Notes: generated by a model not told the origin, from the sequence alone. DNA of 64,000 nt from Azospirillum sp. 412522 (GCF_019805165.1 NZ_RWIJ01000007.1:111377-175376), one strand, 5' to 3'; positions 18,701-28,290 are shown, counted from the stretch's first letter. Translations and numbers: made by a program.

Positions 18701-19006
18701 ATGGATCGAGCCGCCCGCCTGGACAATCTTCACTGCACCTATGACAGCCCGCCCCCGAAGCCTGAGCTTCGAGCCGCCCTGCTCGGTGGCCCCGGCCGGG
18801 CCAACGCGATCAAGCGCGCTGCAAGGCCGCATCTGCACGCCACGCTGGCGGCCGAAGCCCGCCTTGCCATCGCCCGGCGTCGCGGCGCGCTGAGCGCAGT
18901 GACCTGCCGGACCGACGCGTGGCTCGCCCGTCTGGCCGCCACGCTGGCCCATCACCGCGAGGGGGCGGTGGTTGCGCTCGATCAGCGGAACGCGTATTCC
19001 CAGTAG
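18701..19006 (+). CDS. Hypothetical 101-residue protein
   Basis: This frame starts 107 bp after the S24 regulator on the same strand and ends 25 bases inside the 3' end of the convergent aminotransferase gene. The product is rich in Ala and Arg with a helical middle part (HLHATLAAEARLAIARRRG) and two Cys. No family is recognised. The ATG lacks a clear ribosome site, but TATCGTCC stands close before it, as it does before the regulator start at 17962, so both could be leaderless transcripts. Coding status is uncertain. Confidence 0.4.
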   Translation: MDRAARLDNLHCTYDSPPPKPELRAALLGGPGRANAIKRAARPHLHATLAAEARLAIARRRGALSAVTCRTDAWLARLAATLAHHREGAVVALDQRNAYSQ

Positions 19007-19830
19007 AGCGCCCGTGCCCGCTGGAAGACCGGACCGGCCGCGAAGCTGCGGTCCTCCACCCGGGTTACCGGCACGCATTTGGCGTGGTTGCCGGTGGAGA
19101 AGACCTCGTCGGCCTCCAGAACGTCCTGCGGCGTCAGGGTGCATTCCTCCACCGTCACGCCGTCGTTGCGCAGCAGGGCGATGACGCGCTGGCGGGTGAT
19201 GCCGTTCAGGAAGCAGCCGTTCGGCACCGGCGTCCGCACCACCCCGTTCTTGGCAATGAAGAGGTTGGAGGTGGCGAACTCCGCCACATTGCCGATGGCG
19301 TCCAGCATGATGGCGTTCTGAAACCCGCGCTTGCGCGCCTCGGTCAGCGCCATCCCGGCATTGGGATACAGGCAGGCGGCCTTGGCCTCGGTCGGGGCCA
19401 TGGTCGGGGTCGGACGGCGTCGGGTGGAAATACAGGCGGCGAAGCCGGTCGGCTGCGGCAGCGGATCCTCGTAGATCGACAGCACGAAGCGCGTGCTCTC
19501 CGGCGCCGGGGCGACGAAGCCGTCATCCGCGTAGAACATCGGGCGAATATACAGCTCGGCCTCCTTGGAGAAGCGACGGATGCCGTCCCAGCACAGCTCC
19601 TCGATCTCGCCGGCGGTGACCATAGGCTCCAGCCCCATCACCTGGGCCGAGCGGATGGCGCGGGCGCAGTGCAGGTCGAGATCGGGGGCCACGCCCTGGA
19701 AAGCGCGCGCGCCGTCGAAGACTGTCGAAGAGAGCCACAGCGTGTGGGACAGCGGTCCGACGATCGGCGGGTTGCCCTCAACCCACTCGCCCTGGATCCA
19801 ACTCCACGCCTGCCCTGCCATGCCACCCAT
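18982..19830 (-). CDS. Class IV aminotransferase, branched-chain amino acid / D-amino acid type
   Basis: A 282-residue fold-type IV PLP enzyme. Landmarks are the early LSSTVFDGARAF, RPMFYADDGF, the cofactor lysine in EAKAACLYPNAG, and the phosphate/cofactor contacts in GNVAEFATSNLFI and LNGITRQRVIALL. It probably transaminates branched-chain amino acids, although this shorter branch also includes D-amino-acid aminotransferases, so the substrate is not fixed. The ATG at 19830 follows AAGGA; a longer frame to 19896 is not conserved. Confidence 0.85.
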   Translation of the reverse strand: MGGMAGQAWSWIQGEWVEGNPPIVGPLSHTLWLSSTVFDGARAFQGVAPDLDLHCARAIRSAQVMGLEPMVTAGEIEELCWDGIRRFSKEAELYIRPMFYADDGFVAPAPESTRFVLSIYEDPLPQPTGFAACISTRRRPTPTMAPTEAKAACLYPNAGMALTEARKRGFQNAIMLDAIGNVAEFATSNLFIAKNGVVRTPVPNGCFLNGITRQRVIALLRNDGVTVEECTLTPQDVLEADEVFSTGNHAKCVPVTRVEDRSFAAGPVFQRARALYWEYAFR

Positions 19831-20061
19831 GATCGGTCCTTCCCTAGAGTGAAAAATATGATCCTGCGCTGGGCGACGCCGGCCGGCACCGCCCATTCGT
19901 GGTTCGTCGTCGTTGGTGATCTCCCGAAGAGCATACCCCCTCGCCGCCGCCGGTCAACCGGTCCGCGCGCAATCGTCCCGTGCGATGGAGCGGATTGCGG
20001 CTTCGGCCGTTGATAGGGGGGAGCACACAACCGCGACCGCCCAACGGAGGGAGATCACCTC

Positions 20062-20259
20062 ATGCCAATCACCGACCCCGGCCTCAGTGCCGCCCCGCCG
20101 AACCCCTTCCCCGGTCCACACGAGGATATTCCCGGCGTCGATTTGCCGGGTACCGACAACCCCGACCTGCCCGATCCCGGCGGCCCCGGCACCACCGACA
20201 GCCCGGTCCCCGGCAACGACCTGCCGCCGTCGCGCCCGACCGACCCGGACTTCGTCTGA
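20062..20259 (+). CDS. Proline/glycine/aspartate-rich 65-residue protein
   Basis: A small but convincing gene: a strong site (CGGAGGGAG) precedes the ATG and a perfect 15-bp terminator follows within 12 bases of the stop. About a quarter of the residues are Pro, with recurring PG, DLP and DNP steps and almost no hydrophobic core, so the product is expected to be disordered. It has no signal peptide and only acidic charge clusters. Similar short acidic proline-rich proteins occur in Azospirillum relatives as far as I recall, without known function. A role as a linker or surface-binding peptide would be guesswork. Confidence 0.6.
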   Translation: MPITDPGLSAAPPNPFPGPHEDIPGVDLPGTDNPDLPDPGGPGTTDSPVPGNDLPPSRPTDPDFV

Positions 20260-20270
20260 AGCCACAAAAC

Positions 20271-20303
20271 GGAAAAGGCGCCCTCCGAGAGGGCGCCTTT
20301 TCC
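20271..20303. terminator. Bidirectional intrinsic terminator
   Basis: Fifteen perfectly paired bases, GGAAAAGGCGCCCTC (20271-20285) and GAGGGCGCCTTTTCC (20289-20303), close on a three-base loop. It ends the small proline-rich gene on the plus strand and the sdh operon on the minus strand. Confidence 0.88.
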
Positions 20304-20326
20304 ATGTCGCGAACGCTTATCCGCGA

Positions 20327-21103
20327 TCAGCGGCGGGCAACCATCAGCTTCTTGATCTCGGCGATGGCCTTGGCGGGGTTCAGACCCTTCGGGCACGCCT
20401 TGGTGCAGTTCATGATGGTGTGGCAGCGATAGAGACGGAACGGATCCTCGAGGTTGTCGAGGCGCTCGCCCGTCATCTCGTCGCGGCTGTCGGCGATCCA
20501 GCGATAGGCCTGGAGTAGGATCGACGGGCCGAGGTAACGGTCGCCGTTCCACCAGTAGCTGGGGCAGGAGGTCGAGCAGCAGAAGCACAGGATGCACTCG
20601 TAGAGGCCGTCCAGCTTGGCGCGGTCCTCCGGCGACTGCAGCCGCTCGCGGCTCGGGGCCGGCGACTGCGACTGCAGCCACGGCTTGATCGAGGCGAGCT
20701 GGGCATAGATGTGCTTCAGGTCGGGGACCAGATCCTTCACCACCGGCATGTGCGGCAGCGGGTAGATCTTGACGTCGCCCGGAACCTCGTCGATCGCCTT
20801 GAGGCAGGCCAGCGTGTTCGTACCGTCGATGTTCATCGCGCACGACCCGCAGATGCCCTCGCGGCATGACCGCCGGAAGGTCAGCGTGCTGTCGACCTGG
20901 TTCTTGATGTAGATGATCGCGTCCAGGATCATCGGCCCGAACTTGTCGAGGTCGACCACATAGGAGTCGACGCGCGGGTTCTGGCCGTCGTCCGGGTTCC
21001 AGCGGTAGATCTTGAAGGTCTTGGCCCGCTTGGCGCCGTTCGCGACGTTGACGGTCTTGCCGACGCCGACCTTGGAGTTGGCTGGCAGGTTGAATTCAAC
21101 CAT
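20327..21103 (-). CDS. sdhB: Succinate dehydrogenase iron-sulfur subunit
   Basis: A 258-residue protein, the usual SdhB length. The [2Fe-2S] cysteines are in [15 protein letters not shown], and the [4Fe-4S] and [3Fe-4S] ligands lie in [16 protein letters not shown] and [15 protein letters not shown]. It passes electrons from the SdhA flavin to quinone at the membrane, linking the TCA cycle and respiration (complex II). It is the last gene of sdhC-sdhD-sdhA-sdhB, 26 bp after sdhA, and ends near the terminator at 20271-20303. Confidence 0.97.
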   Translation of the reverse strand: MVEFNLPANSKVGVGKTVNVANGAKRAKTFKIYRWNPDDGQNPRVDSYVVDLDKFGPMILDAIIYIKNQVDSTLTFRRSCREGICGSCAMNIDGTNTLACLKAIDEVPGDVKIYPLPHMPVVKDLVPDLKHIYAQLASIKPWLQSQSPAPSRERLQSPEDRAKLDGLYECILCFCCSTSCPSYWWNGDRYLGPSILLQAYRWIADSRDEMTGERLDNLEDPFRLYRCHTIMNCTKACPKGLNPAKAIAEIKKLMVARR

Positions 21104-21129
21104 GGCTGATTTCCTTTATCCGGCGGGCC

Positions 21130-22914
21130 TTAGTACACGCGGGCCTTGGGCGGGAAGACGTCGACCTCGTCGGTCAGGGTGTACATGTGGACCGGGCGGT
21201 AATCGATCTTCGTCTCGCCATTGTCCGCGACCCAGATGACGGTATGCTTCATCCAGCCTTCGTCGTCGCGGTTCGGATAGTCCTCACGGGCGTGCGCGCC
21301 GCGGCTTTCCGGACGGTTCTGGGCGGAATGCAGGGTGGCTACCGCCTGGCCCAGCAGGTTGTCCAGCTCCAGCGCCTCGACCAGATCGGAGTTCCAGACC
21401 AGCGAGCGGTCGGAGATGGCGATCTCGCCCTTCTTGGCATAGACCGCGTCGATCTTCTTGACGCCCTCGTCCAGGACCTCGCCGGTGCGGAAGACGGCGC
21501 AGTTGTTCTGCATCGTCCGCTGCATCTCCAGCCGCAGGTCGGCCGACTTGATCGAGCCCTTGGCGTTGCGGATGCGGTCGAACCGCTCCAGCGCCTTGTC
21601 GCAGCTGTCCGGCTTGACCGACGGGGCCTTGCCCGGCTGGACGATCTCGGCGGCGCGGATGGCGGCCGCACGGCCGAACACCACCAGATCGAGCAGCGAG
21701 TTGGAGCCCAGGCGGTTGGCGCCGTGCACCGACACGCAGGCCGCCTCGCCGATGGCCATCAGGCCCGGCACCACCTGGTCCGGGTTCCCGGCGGTCGGCG
21801 ACAGAACCTCGCAGTGAACGTTGGTCGGGATGCCGCCCATGTTGTAGTGGACGGTCGGCAGAACCGGGATCGGCTCCTTGGTGACGTCCACGCCGGCGAA
21901 GATCTTGGCCGTCTCGGCGATGCCGGGCAGGCGCTGGTGGATGATCTCCGGCGGCAGATGCTCCAGATGCAGGTGGATGTGGTCCTTGTGCTCACCCACG
22001 CCGCGGCCTTCGCGGATCTCGATGGTCATCGAGCGGGACACGACGTCGCGCGACGCCAGATCCTTGGCCGACGGGGCATAGCGCTCCATGAAGCGCTCGC
22101 CGTTGGAGTTGGTCAGGTAGCCGCCCTCGCCGCGCACGCCCTCGGTGATGAGGCAGCCGGAGCCGTAGATGCCGGTCGGGTGGAACTGCACGAACTCCAT
22201 GTCCTGCAGGGGCAGGCCGGCGCGCAGGACCATGCCGCCGCCGTCGCCGGTGCAGGTGTGGGCCGAGGTCGCCGAGAAGTAGGCGCGGCCATAGCCGCCA
22301 GTCGCCAGCACCACCAGCTGGCCGCGGAAGCGGTGCAGCGTGCCGTCGTCCAGGTTCCAGGCCAGCACGCCCTTGCAGACGCCGTCCTCCATGATGAGGT
22401 CGAGCGCGAAATATTCGACGAAGAACTCCGCCTCGTGCTTCAGCGACTGCTGGTAGAGGGTGTGCAGGATGGCGTGGCCGGTGCGGTCGGCGGCTGCGCA
22501 GGTGCGATAGGCCTGCGACTTGCCGTACTGCGCGGTCATGCCGCCGAAGGCGCGCTGGTAGATCTTGCCTTCCGGCGTGCGCGAGAAGGGCACGCCGTAA
22601 TGCTCAAGCTCGATGATCGCCGGGATGGCCTCGCGGCACATGTACTCGATGGCGTCCTGGTCGCCCAGCCAGTCCGACCCCTTCACGGTGTCGTACATGT
22701 GGTAGCGCCAGTCGTCCTCGCCCATGTTGCCGAGAGCGGCCGAGATGCCGCCCTGCGCCGCCACGGTGTGGGAGCGGGTCGGGAACACCTTGGTGATGCA
22801 GGCGGTCTTCAGGCCCTTTTCGGCCATGCCGAAGGTGGCGCGCAGACCGGCGCCGCCGGCGCCGACGACGACGACGTCATAGGTGTGGTCGATGATGTTG
22901 TAGGCGGTCGCCAT
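21130..22914 (-). CDS. sdhA: Succinate dehydrogenase flavoprotein subunit
   Basis: About 594 residues. The FAD-binding motif [12 protein letters not shown] is at the N-terminus, and [17 protein letters not shown] contains the histidine that binds FAD covalently. [19 protein letters not shown] and [19 protein letters not shown] are strongly conserved SdhA landmarks. It oxidises succinate to fumarate. A second ATG six bases earlier (22920) overlaps the sdhD stop as TGATG; the inner start is favoured by better spacing from GGAG and by the usual MATAYN beginning, though either would work. Confidence 0.97.
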   Translation of the reverse strand: MATAYNIIDHTYDVVVVGAGGAGLRATFGMAEKGLKTACITKVFPTRSHTVAAQGGISAALGNMGEDDWRYHMYDTVKGSDWLGDQDAIEYMCREAIPAIIELEHYGVPFSRTPEGKIYQRAFGGMTAQYGKSQAYRTCAAADRTGHAILHTLYQQSLKHEAEFFVEYFALDLIMEDGVCKGVLAWNLDDGTLHRFRGQLVVLATGGYGRAYFSATSAHTCTGDGGGMVLRAGLPLQDMEFVQFHPTGIYGSGCLITEGVRGEGGYLTNSNGERFMERYAPSAKDLASRDVVSRSMTIEIREGRGVGEHKDHIHLHLEHLPPEIIHQRLPGIAETAKIFAGVDVTKEPIPVLPTVHYNMGGIPTNVHCEVLSPTAGNPDQVVPGLMAIGEAACVSVHGANRLGSNSLLDLVVFGRAAAIRAAEIVQPGKAPSVKPDSCDKALERFDRIRNAKGSIKSADLRLEMQRTMQNNCAVFRTGEVLDEGVKKIDAVYAKKGEIAISDRSLVWNSDLVEALELDNLLGQAVATLHSAQNRPESRGAHAREDYPNRDDEGWMKHTVIWVADNGETKIDYRPVHMYTLTDEVDVFPPKARVY

Positions 22915-22919
22915 GGTCA

Positions 22920-23315
22920 TCAGGCTCCGATGAAGATCTTCACGACGGCCAGCACGCAGGCGGCCGCCAGGGCGAAGGACAGGAACTTGACGCCGATGAT
23001 CAGCGCCATCTTCTGCCATTCGACGTTCACGTAGTCCTCGATGACCACCTGGAGCCCGGACTGGGCGTGGTGGAAGGTGACCACGGCGGTGAGGATCATC
23101 ATCACGGCCGAGAAGGGCGATTTCATCCAGGCGACGAAGGCGGCGTGATCGGCGCCGAGATGGCCGATGACGCCGAAGACGAACCACACGGTCAGCGGGA
23201 CGAGCGCGATCGACGTCAGGCGCTGCGACCACCAATGTTCGGTGCCATGCTTGGCGGAACCCAGACCGCGTGCGACCTGCAACGGCGAGCGGAGGGTCTT
23301 GCTATTGGACGCCAT
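22920..23315 (-). CDS. sdhD: Succinate dehydrogenase membrane anchor subunit
   Basis: The 131-residue protein has three membrane helices, in the stretches [39 protein letters not shown] and [19 protein letters not shown]. The haem-b/quinone region is [14 protein letters not shown], typical of alphaproteobacterial SdhD. With SdhC it anchors the complex and binds quinone. Its stop overlaps the alternative sdhA start, and it lies 12 bp behind sdhC. Confidence 0.93.
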   Translation of the reverse strand: MASNSKTLRSPLQVARGLGSAKHGTEHWWSQRLTSIALVPLTVWFVFGVIGHLGADHAAFVAWMKSPFSAVMMILTAVVTFHHAQSGLQVVIEDYVNVEWQKMALIIGVKFLSFALAAACVLAVVKIFIGA

Positions 23316-23327
23316 GTCTTATTCTCC

Positions 23328-23717
23328 TCACCACACGGCCAGGCCGACGATCCAGGTCAGGACGGTCAGCACGGCCGTCGCGACGAGCACGACCTTGTTG
23401 TTGCGGTCGGCATCGGTCAGTTCGAACGACTTGCCGGCGTCCCAGACCAGATGGCGGATGCCGTTGCACAGGTGGTAGAACAGCGCCGCCGACCAGCCGA
23501 ACATCAGGAGCAGGCCGAAGAAGGAGCCGATGAACCCCTGTGCGTGCGCGAACGCTTGCGGACCGGCAGCGGCGGCGACCAGCCACCAGACCAGCAGAAG
23601 CGTGCCCACAGTCAGCCCGACGCCCGTGATGCGGTGCGTGATGGACATGACTGCGGTCAACGGGAGTTTGTAGACTTGGAGGTGCGGGGAGAGCGGCCGA
23701 CCGCTGCCGTTTGCCAT
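23328..23717 (-). CDS. sdhC: Succinate dehydrogenase cytochrome b556 subunit
   Basis: At 129 residues it matches SdhC. The N-terminal RPLSPHLQVYKLP and MSITHRITGVGL are the family signatures, and the haem-ligand region is LFYHLCNGIRHLVWD. Three membrane helices are apparent. It is the first gene of the operon; the start at 23717 is preceded by AGAGGA. The promoter must lie in 23718-23993, which holds no other gene. Confidence 0.94.
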   Translation of the reverse strand: MANGSGRPLSPHLQVYKLPLTAVMSITHRITGVGLTVGTLLLVWWLVAAAAGPQAFAHAQGFIGSFFGLLLMFGWSAALFYHLCNGIRHLVWDAGKSFELTDADRNNKVVLVATAVLTVLTWIVGLAVW

Positions 23718-23993
23718 TGCGTCGTCCTCTGTTCGCGGCCGGACGCGGCGCAACATGACGATTGCCGCGGCGGCTGGGTGGTGCGTGCCCTTTTGGAACG
23801 GCTGTCCCGTCCTATTGGTTGGCGCAATGAATTACGCTCCCGCAGCAGCCGAGTCAACGGCAGGGGGTGGCCGAAAGTGCTGGTGTGGCGATTTTGGCGC
23901 AATGCGGGAAGTGGCTGAAAAGAAACGGCCTTCCAGTCCTGTGGTAATACCAGCGAAAGCGGCCAGTCCCGCCCCGTGCCGCTTGCGGTGCCG

Positions 23994-24257
23994 CTACTTG
24001 TCGAAGCGGCGCACGTTCTCGACCATCATCGAGTACATCTGCGTAATCAGTTCCGTCGGACGAAGACGGCCGAACGGAATGTTGTCCTTGGCCCATTCGA
24101 CCAGCCCGGGCGGCGGCTTCAGCGGCGCCACCTCGTACCCCGCCTTCTTCAGCGCGGCGGTCACCGCCTTCGCCTGCTTGGCATAATCCTCGTTGAAGAA
24201 GGACTTGTCGGCGTCCTTGATCGCCTTGGCGATGATGTCCTCGATGGGGGCGGGCAT
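23994..24257 (-). CDS. Conserved hypothetical 87-residue protein
   Basis: A small soluble helical protein. It contains DIIAKAIKDADKSFFNEDYA and the later PTELITQMYSMMVENVRRFD, which look conserved rather than random; I believe relatives exist in other Rhodospirillales but know no function. The start at 24257 gives a protein beginning MPAPIEDI; the ribosome site is weak. It stands between rlmN and the sdh operon on the same strand and may be the last gene after rlmN. Confidence 0.6.
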   Translation of the reverse strand: MPAPIEDIIAKAIKDADKSFFNEDYAKQAKAVTAALKKAGYEVAPLKPPPGLVEWAKDNIPFGRLRPTELITQMYSMMVENVRRFDK

Positions 24258-24360
24258 GCCGATGCTGGAACCGGGTCTGGTTTGGGGAAGCGCCGACACC
24301 CTGTCACAGCGCAACGCCCTTCGCAATTCCCGGGGGCGGCGCGCTCCGGGGAAGCTGTCG

Positions 24361-25530
24361 TCAGGACGCCAGCGCCGCGTCCTTCTCCGCGATGACGTTG
24401 GCGATGGCGGCGCGTTCGGCGGCGGTCAGACGCAGGCTGGCGCTCTTCAGCTGGCCGCAGGCGGCCATGATGTCCTCGCCGCGCGGGGTGCGGACCGGGC
24501 TGGCATAGCCGGCGTTGTTGACGATGTCGCCAAAGACCTGGATCGCCTTTGCGGTCGACCGCTCATAGGGAGCGCCCGGCCATTCGTTGAAGGGAATCAG
24601 GTTGATCTTGGCCGGAACGCCCTCCAGAAGCTTGACCAGCGCCCGCGCGTCGGCCGGCGTATCGTTGATGCCTTTCAGCATCACATATTCGAAGGTGATG
24701 CGCCGGGCGTTCGACAGGCCCGGATAGTTCCGGCAGGCGTCCATCAGCTCGCGCAGCGGGTATTTGCGGTTGATGGGCATGATGATGTCGCGCAGCTCGT
24801 CGGTCACCGCATGCAGGCTGACCGCGAGGTTGACGTTCAGTTCCTGGCCGCAGCGCTCCATCATCGGCACGACGCCGGAGGTCGACAGGGTGATGCGCCG
24901 CTTGGAGATCGAGATGCCGTCGCCGTCCATCACGATCTTCAGCGCCTTGGCGACGTTGTCGTAATTGAACAGCGGTTCGCCCATGCCCATCATGACGATG
25001 TTGGACAGCATCCGCCCGTCGGGCGGCGCCGGCCATTCGCCCAGCATGTCGCGCGCCAGCATCACCTGCGCCACGATCTCCGCCGAATCCAGGTTGCGCA
25101 CCAGACGCTGCGTGCCGGTGTGGCAGAAGCGGCAGGTCAGCGTACAGCCGACCTGGGAGGAGACGCAGAGCGTGCCGCGATCCTCCTCGGGGATGTGGAC
25201 GCTCTCCACCTCCTGCCCGTCGGGCATGCGCAGCAGCCACTTGCGGGTGCCGTCCGCCGACTTCAGGTCCTTCACCACCGTCGGCCGCGCCACGATGTAG
25301 GCGTCGGCCAGCTTTTCCCGCACCGGCTTTGCCAGCGTGGTCATCTCGGCGAAATCGGTGGAGCCGCGGTGGTAGATCCAGTGCCAGAGCTGGCGCGCCC
25401 GGAATTTTTCCAGGCCGATCGACAGCATTTCGCCTTCCAGCTCTTCGCGGGACAGGCCGACAAGGTTCTTGCGTCCGTCGGCGTCGGTCGCCGGCGGAAC
25501 GAAGGCGGAGGCATGATTGGAGGCGCTCAT
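24361..25530 (-). CDS. rlmN: Dual-specificity 23S rRNA (A2503-C2)/tRNA (A37-C2) methyltransferase RlmN
   Basis: A 389-residue radical-SAM enzyme. The CX3CX2C cluster motif is in [14 protein letters not shown], followed by [12 protein letters not shown] and a substrate-binding [16 protein letters not shown]; the C-terminal catalytic cysteine is in [13 protein letters not shown]. RlmN methylates A2503 of 23S rRNA and A37 of some tRNAs, tuning decoding and proofreading. The chosen ATG (25530) omits seven residues from a longer frame. The gene seems to be transcribed alone or with the small gene at 23994. Confidence 0.95.
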   Translation of the reverse strand: MSASNHASAFVPPATDADGRKNLVGLSREELEGEMLSIGLEKFRARQLWHWIYHRGSTDFAEMTTLAKPVREKLADAYIVARPTVVKDLKSADGTRKWLLRMPDGQEVESVHIPEEDRGTLCVSSQVGCTLTCRFCHTGTQRLVRNLDSAEIVAQVMLARDMLGEWPAPPDGRMLSNIVMMGMGEPLFNYDNVAKALKIVMDGDGISISKRRITLSTSGVVPMMERCGQELNVNLAVSLHAVTDELRDIIMPINRKYPLRELMDACRNYPGLSNARRITFEYVMLKGINDTPADARALVKLLEGVPAKINLIPFNEWPGAPYERSTAKAIQVFGDIVNNAGYASPVRTPRGEDIMAACGQLKSASLRLTAAERAAIANVIAEKDAALAS

Positions 25531-25608
25531 GGCCCCATTACATAGGGCCATGCGCGTGCGGAGTCAAAAGACTCTAGGGGAAAAAGACCAAGTGAACCGC
25601 TGCGATGC

Positions 25609-26175
25609 TCAGCGCTTCACGCCGCAGGCCTCGTTGATGGCGTCGTAGGCCTGGCCGACGCCGGCAAGGCTGTAGGTATCGGTCGTCTTGGTGCCGCGGC
25701 CGGACACGCCCTTCACCACCATCTGCTTGCCGCCGCGCAGCGCCGTGGTCACGGCGCGGTCGGCGTCGGCGTCTCGGGCCCAGGCAGTCTCGCCGTCGGT
25801 GAACAGCTTGAAGTCCTTGCCGTCGATGCTGACCTCGGCGTCGCTGCCCTTCTTGAACGGATAGCCGACGATGATGCTGACGACGTCCAGGGCCTTTTCC
25901 GCCGGACGGTGGGTGACCAGCGTATAGATGTCGCCGCGCTTCGCCTTCGGTTCCGATTTCTTGGGCTGGCTGGAGATGTAGCAGACCTTCTGCCCCTTCT
26001 CCTCGAACAGGAAGGCGTTCCAGTCCTTGAAGGTGCCGAGATGGCGCGGGTCGGCGGCGGCGGCCGGCGCGGCGGTGAGGCCGGCGGCCAGCAGGCCGGC
26101 GGCGAAAAGGGAAGAGACGACAGAACCGGCAGAGACGGCCCCGGCAAATCGGCGGACGGCGTTGGGAAGCAACAT
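25609..26175 (-). CDS. IalB-like (invasion associated locus B family) exported protein
   Basis: A 188-residue protein with a long signal peptide (VVSSLFAAGLLAAGLTAAPA, cleavage after AAAA near residue 40). The mature part follows the IalB pattern: FKDWNAFLFEEKGQKVCYI with a cysteine, YTLVTHRPAEKALDVVSIIV, a central VSIDGKDFKLFTD, and a second cysteine in INEACGVKR that probably forms a disulfide with the first. IalB relatives are periplasmic or surface proteins of unclear function in free-living alphaproteobacteria. The start at 26175 gives the best signal peptide. Confidence 0.78.
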   Translation of the reverse strand: MLLPNAVRRFAGAVSAGSVVSSLFAAGLLAAGLTAAPAAAADPRHLGTFKDWNAFLFEEKGQKVCYISSQPKKSEPKAKRGDIYTLVTHRPAEKALDVVSIIVGYPFKKGSDAEVSIDGKDFKLFTDGETAWARDADADRAVTTALRGGKQMVVKGVSGRGTKTTDTYSLAGVGQAYDAINEACGVKR

Positions 26176-26329
26176 CGGTCTTGCGTCTGCTCGTTGTTGG
26201 TCCGTGGGGTGCGGGCGGACACTACTCCAAACGGACGGACCATTCCAAGACCGCCGGCCCCGCGCCGGTGCGTTTCTCACAGCAGGGGCCGCACGCCTCG
26301 CGACATTTCGACACGCTCGGGCACACGAT

Positions 26330-26455
26330 GACAGGGTGCTGGTCCGCCTGGGCTCCGCCGCCTTCGCCGGGCTGGGTGTGACGCACGTCATCTCCAAGCC
26401 GGTCAACCCCGTCCTGCTGGAGTCGGAGGTGGTGGCCGCGATTGTCACCGGTTGA
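26330..26455 (+). pseudogene. Remnant of a response-regulator receiver domain
   Basis: An open frame of about 40 codons translates to a segment with LGSAAFAGLGVTHVISKPV and then NPVLLESEVVAAIVTG, which is what the end of a CheY-like receiver looks like: the lysine-proline pair after beta-5 and the start of the last helix. No start codon with a ribosome site or the rest of a receiver is found upstream, where the IalB-like gene occupies the other strand. It stops 65 bases before the HD-GYP gene, itself a receiver-domain protein, so it may be the tail of a deleted neighbour or duplicate. Resemblance is over a short stretch only. Confidence 0.4.
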
Positions 26456-26520
26456 ATGAATCTTCGCATGGGATTACTTTGCCGGACGCGCACAATGAAC
26501 GCGCAACCTCTGGAAATGCC

Positions 26521-28167
26521 ATGCTTCACGACGATACACGGCCGGAGATGGCCGGTCCGGTCGCCAAGCCACCGTTCAGGGTTCTGATCGTCGATCCCGA
26601 CCCGTCGCTGCTGGCAACATCCCGGTCGGCGCTGGATGGGCTGTCCATCGACGGCGCCGGTGTCGAACTGGCCGGTGCTGCCTCCGCCGCCGAGGCGCGC
26701 GACGCCCTGCAGCGGCACCCCGACACCGCGTTGATCCTGCTGGAAATCGCGCTGGAAGGGCCGAAGGCCGGGCTGGAACTGGTCGCCTATCTGCGGCGTG
26801 AGCTGGGCAACCAGCGTACCCGCATCCTGGTCTGCACCGACGACCGGGAGAGCGGGGCGGAAAGCGAGGACGAGACGATCGCCGCCAACGACGTCGGCGA
26901 CTGGCGGGTGAAGGCCGACTTGACGCCGCGCGCGCTGCGCACCGCCGTCGCCGGGCAGCTGCGCACCTTCGCCAGCCTCCAGGCGCTGGCGGCCGGCCGG
27001 AAGGGGCTGGCCCGCATGCTGGTCGCCACCACCGGCCTGCTGGAGATGCGCACGCCCGACGTGCTGTTCCCCAACATCCTGCCGCGCGTGGTCGGGCTGC
27101 TCGGCATCGGACACCATGCGCTCCTGTGCATCCAGGGAGATACGCTGCCGCGCGACCGCAAGATCCGCGTGCGCGCCTCCACAGGCCGTTTCGCCAAGTG
27201 GAAGGACGTGGAGGTCGCGGATCTCGGCGAATCGCGGGTGGAGGCGGCCCTGGAGCGGCTCTCCCCCAGCAGCGAGACGATCATCGAGCCGGACTTCTGC
27301 GCGCTCCGCCTGCGTGCCAACGGCGGCATCACCGGCATGATCTATGTCGAGGGCCGCAACGACGGCACCGCCCGCGAATGGCAGCTGATGGAGCTGTTCC
27401 GCAACAAATGCTCCATCGCCTTCGAGAACGCCCTGCTGATCGAGGAGCTGAACACCTCGCAAAAGGCCACCGTCCTGGCGATGGGCGCTCTGGCCGAATA
27501 CAAGGACAACGCCGCCACCGGCCACCTTCAGCGCATCGAGAAGATGGTGGGTTCCATCGCCCGCGAACTGCACCGGCGCGAGAAGTTCCGCGACGAGCTG
27601 GACGCCGACTTCGTCGAGAAGGTCGGGCTGGCGGCGTTGCTGCACGATGTCGGCATGCTGAGCGTGTCGGACGAGACGCTGGGCATGCCGGGCGAGCTGA
27701 CCGGCATCGACATGCAGATGATCCAGCGCCACACCGAGATCGGCCACCGCATCCTGGCCGAAGCGGCGGTGCCGTTGCGCGGCCGGTCGCTGCTGTCCAT
27801 CGCGGCGGAGATCGCGCGCTACCACCATGAGCGCTATGACGGATCGGGCTATCAGGAGGGGCTGCGCGGCAACGCCATTCCCATCGGCGCCCGCATCATG
27901 GCGGTGGCCGACGTGTTCGACGCGCTGATCACCAGCCGCCAGTACCGCAGCGCCTGGGCGGTGGAGGACGCGATATCCTGGATCGTCGAACGGTCGGGCC
28001 GCGATTTCGACCCCGACGTGGTCGATGCCTTCGTCCATGTCGTCCGCCGCTTCCAGACCGACGACCCCGGTTGGTTCCCAAAGCCGGGCGGCGGCCACGG
28101 CATGCTGGGTGGCGCCATCGGCCGCAAGCTCCGCGCCCTCTTCGGCCGGCGGGCGGAGACGATGTAG
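26521..28167 (+). CDS. Receiver-like / DUF3369 / HD-GYP protein with altered key residues
   Basis: A 548-residue protein. The first about 130 residues follow the receiver domain found in DUF3369 proteins, then DUF3369, then an HD-GYP c-di-GMP phosphodiesterase-like domain. The receiver has LILLEIALEG where LLD is expected, so the phosphorylated Asp is Glu, and the acidic pair is VDPD. In the HD-GYP part, metal-binding residues remain (HLQR, LLHDVG, QRHTEIGH, HHERYDGSGY), but HDIGK is HDVGM and GYP is GYQ. It is probably not controlled by phosphorylation; catalytic activity is open. The ATG at 26521 is preferred over an in-frame TTG at 26452, as the latter has no ribosome site. Confidence 0.82.
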   Translation: MLHDDTRPEMAGPVAKPPFRVLIVDPDPSLLATSRSALDGLSIDGAGVELAGAASAAEARDALQRHPDTALILLEIALEGPKAGLELVAYLRRELGNQRTRILVCTDDRESGAESEDETIAANDVGDWRVKADLTPRALRTAVAGQLRTFASLQALAAGRKGLARMLVATTGLLEMRTPDVLFPNILPRVVGLLGIGHHALLCIQGDTLPRDRKIRVRASTGRFAKWKDVEVADLGESRVEAALERLSPSSETIIEPDFCALRLRANGGITGMIYVEGRNDGTAREWQLMELFRNKCSIAFENALLIEELNTSQKATVLAMGALAEYKDNAATGHLQRIEKMVGSIARELHRREKFRDELDADFVEKVGLAALLHDVGMLSVSDETLGMPGELTGIDMQMIQRHTEIGHRILAEAAVPLRGRSLLSIAAEIARYHHERYDGSGYQEGLRGNAIPIGARIMAVADVFDALITSRQYRSAWAVEDAISWIVERSGRDFDPDVVDAFVHVVRRFQTDDPGWFPKPGGGHGMLGGAIGRKLRALFGRRAETM

Positions 28168-28290
28168 TCTCTCCTGGGCAAGGCCCGTCATATTGGCGGG
28201 ATCTTCACGCTTATCGGCATTCACGCCACTCACCTTGGCGTGCGAAGCCGGCTATCTTCCCTGGCGCATCCCCATATCGGAGACATCGCC

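Noticed and set aside
26452..26520. A TTG start that would lengthen the HD-GYP protein by 23 residues
   Set aside because: No ribosome site stands before it and the added residues are not part of the receiver fold.
25609..28233. An 874-codon minus-strand open frame across the HD-GYP gene
   Set aside because: Only its last 189 codons are the IalB-like gene. The rest is antisense to the HD-GYP gene, shows no domain, and is a product of high GC.
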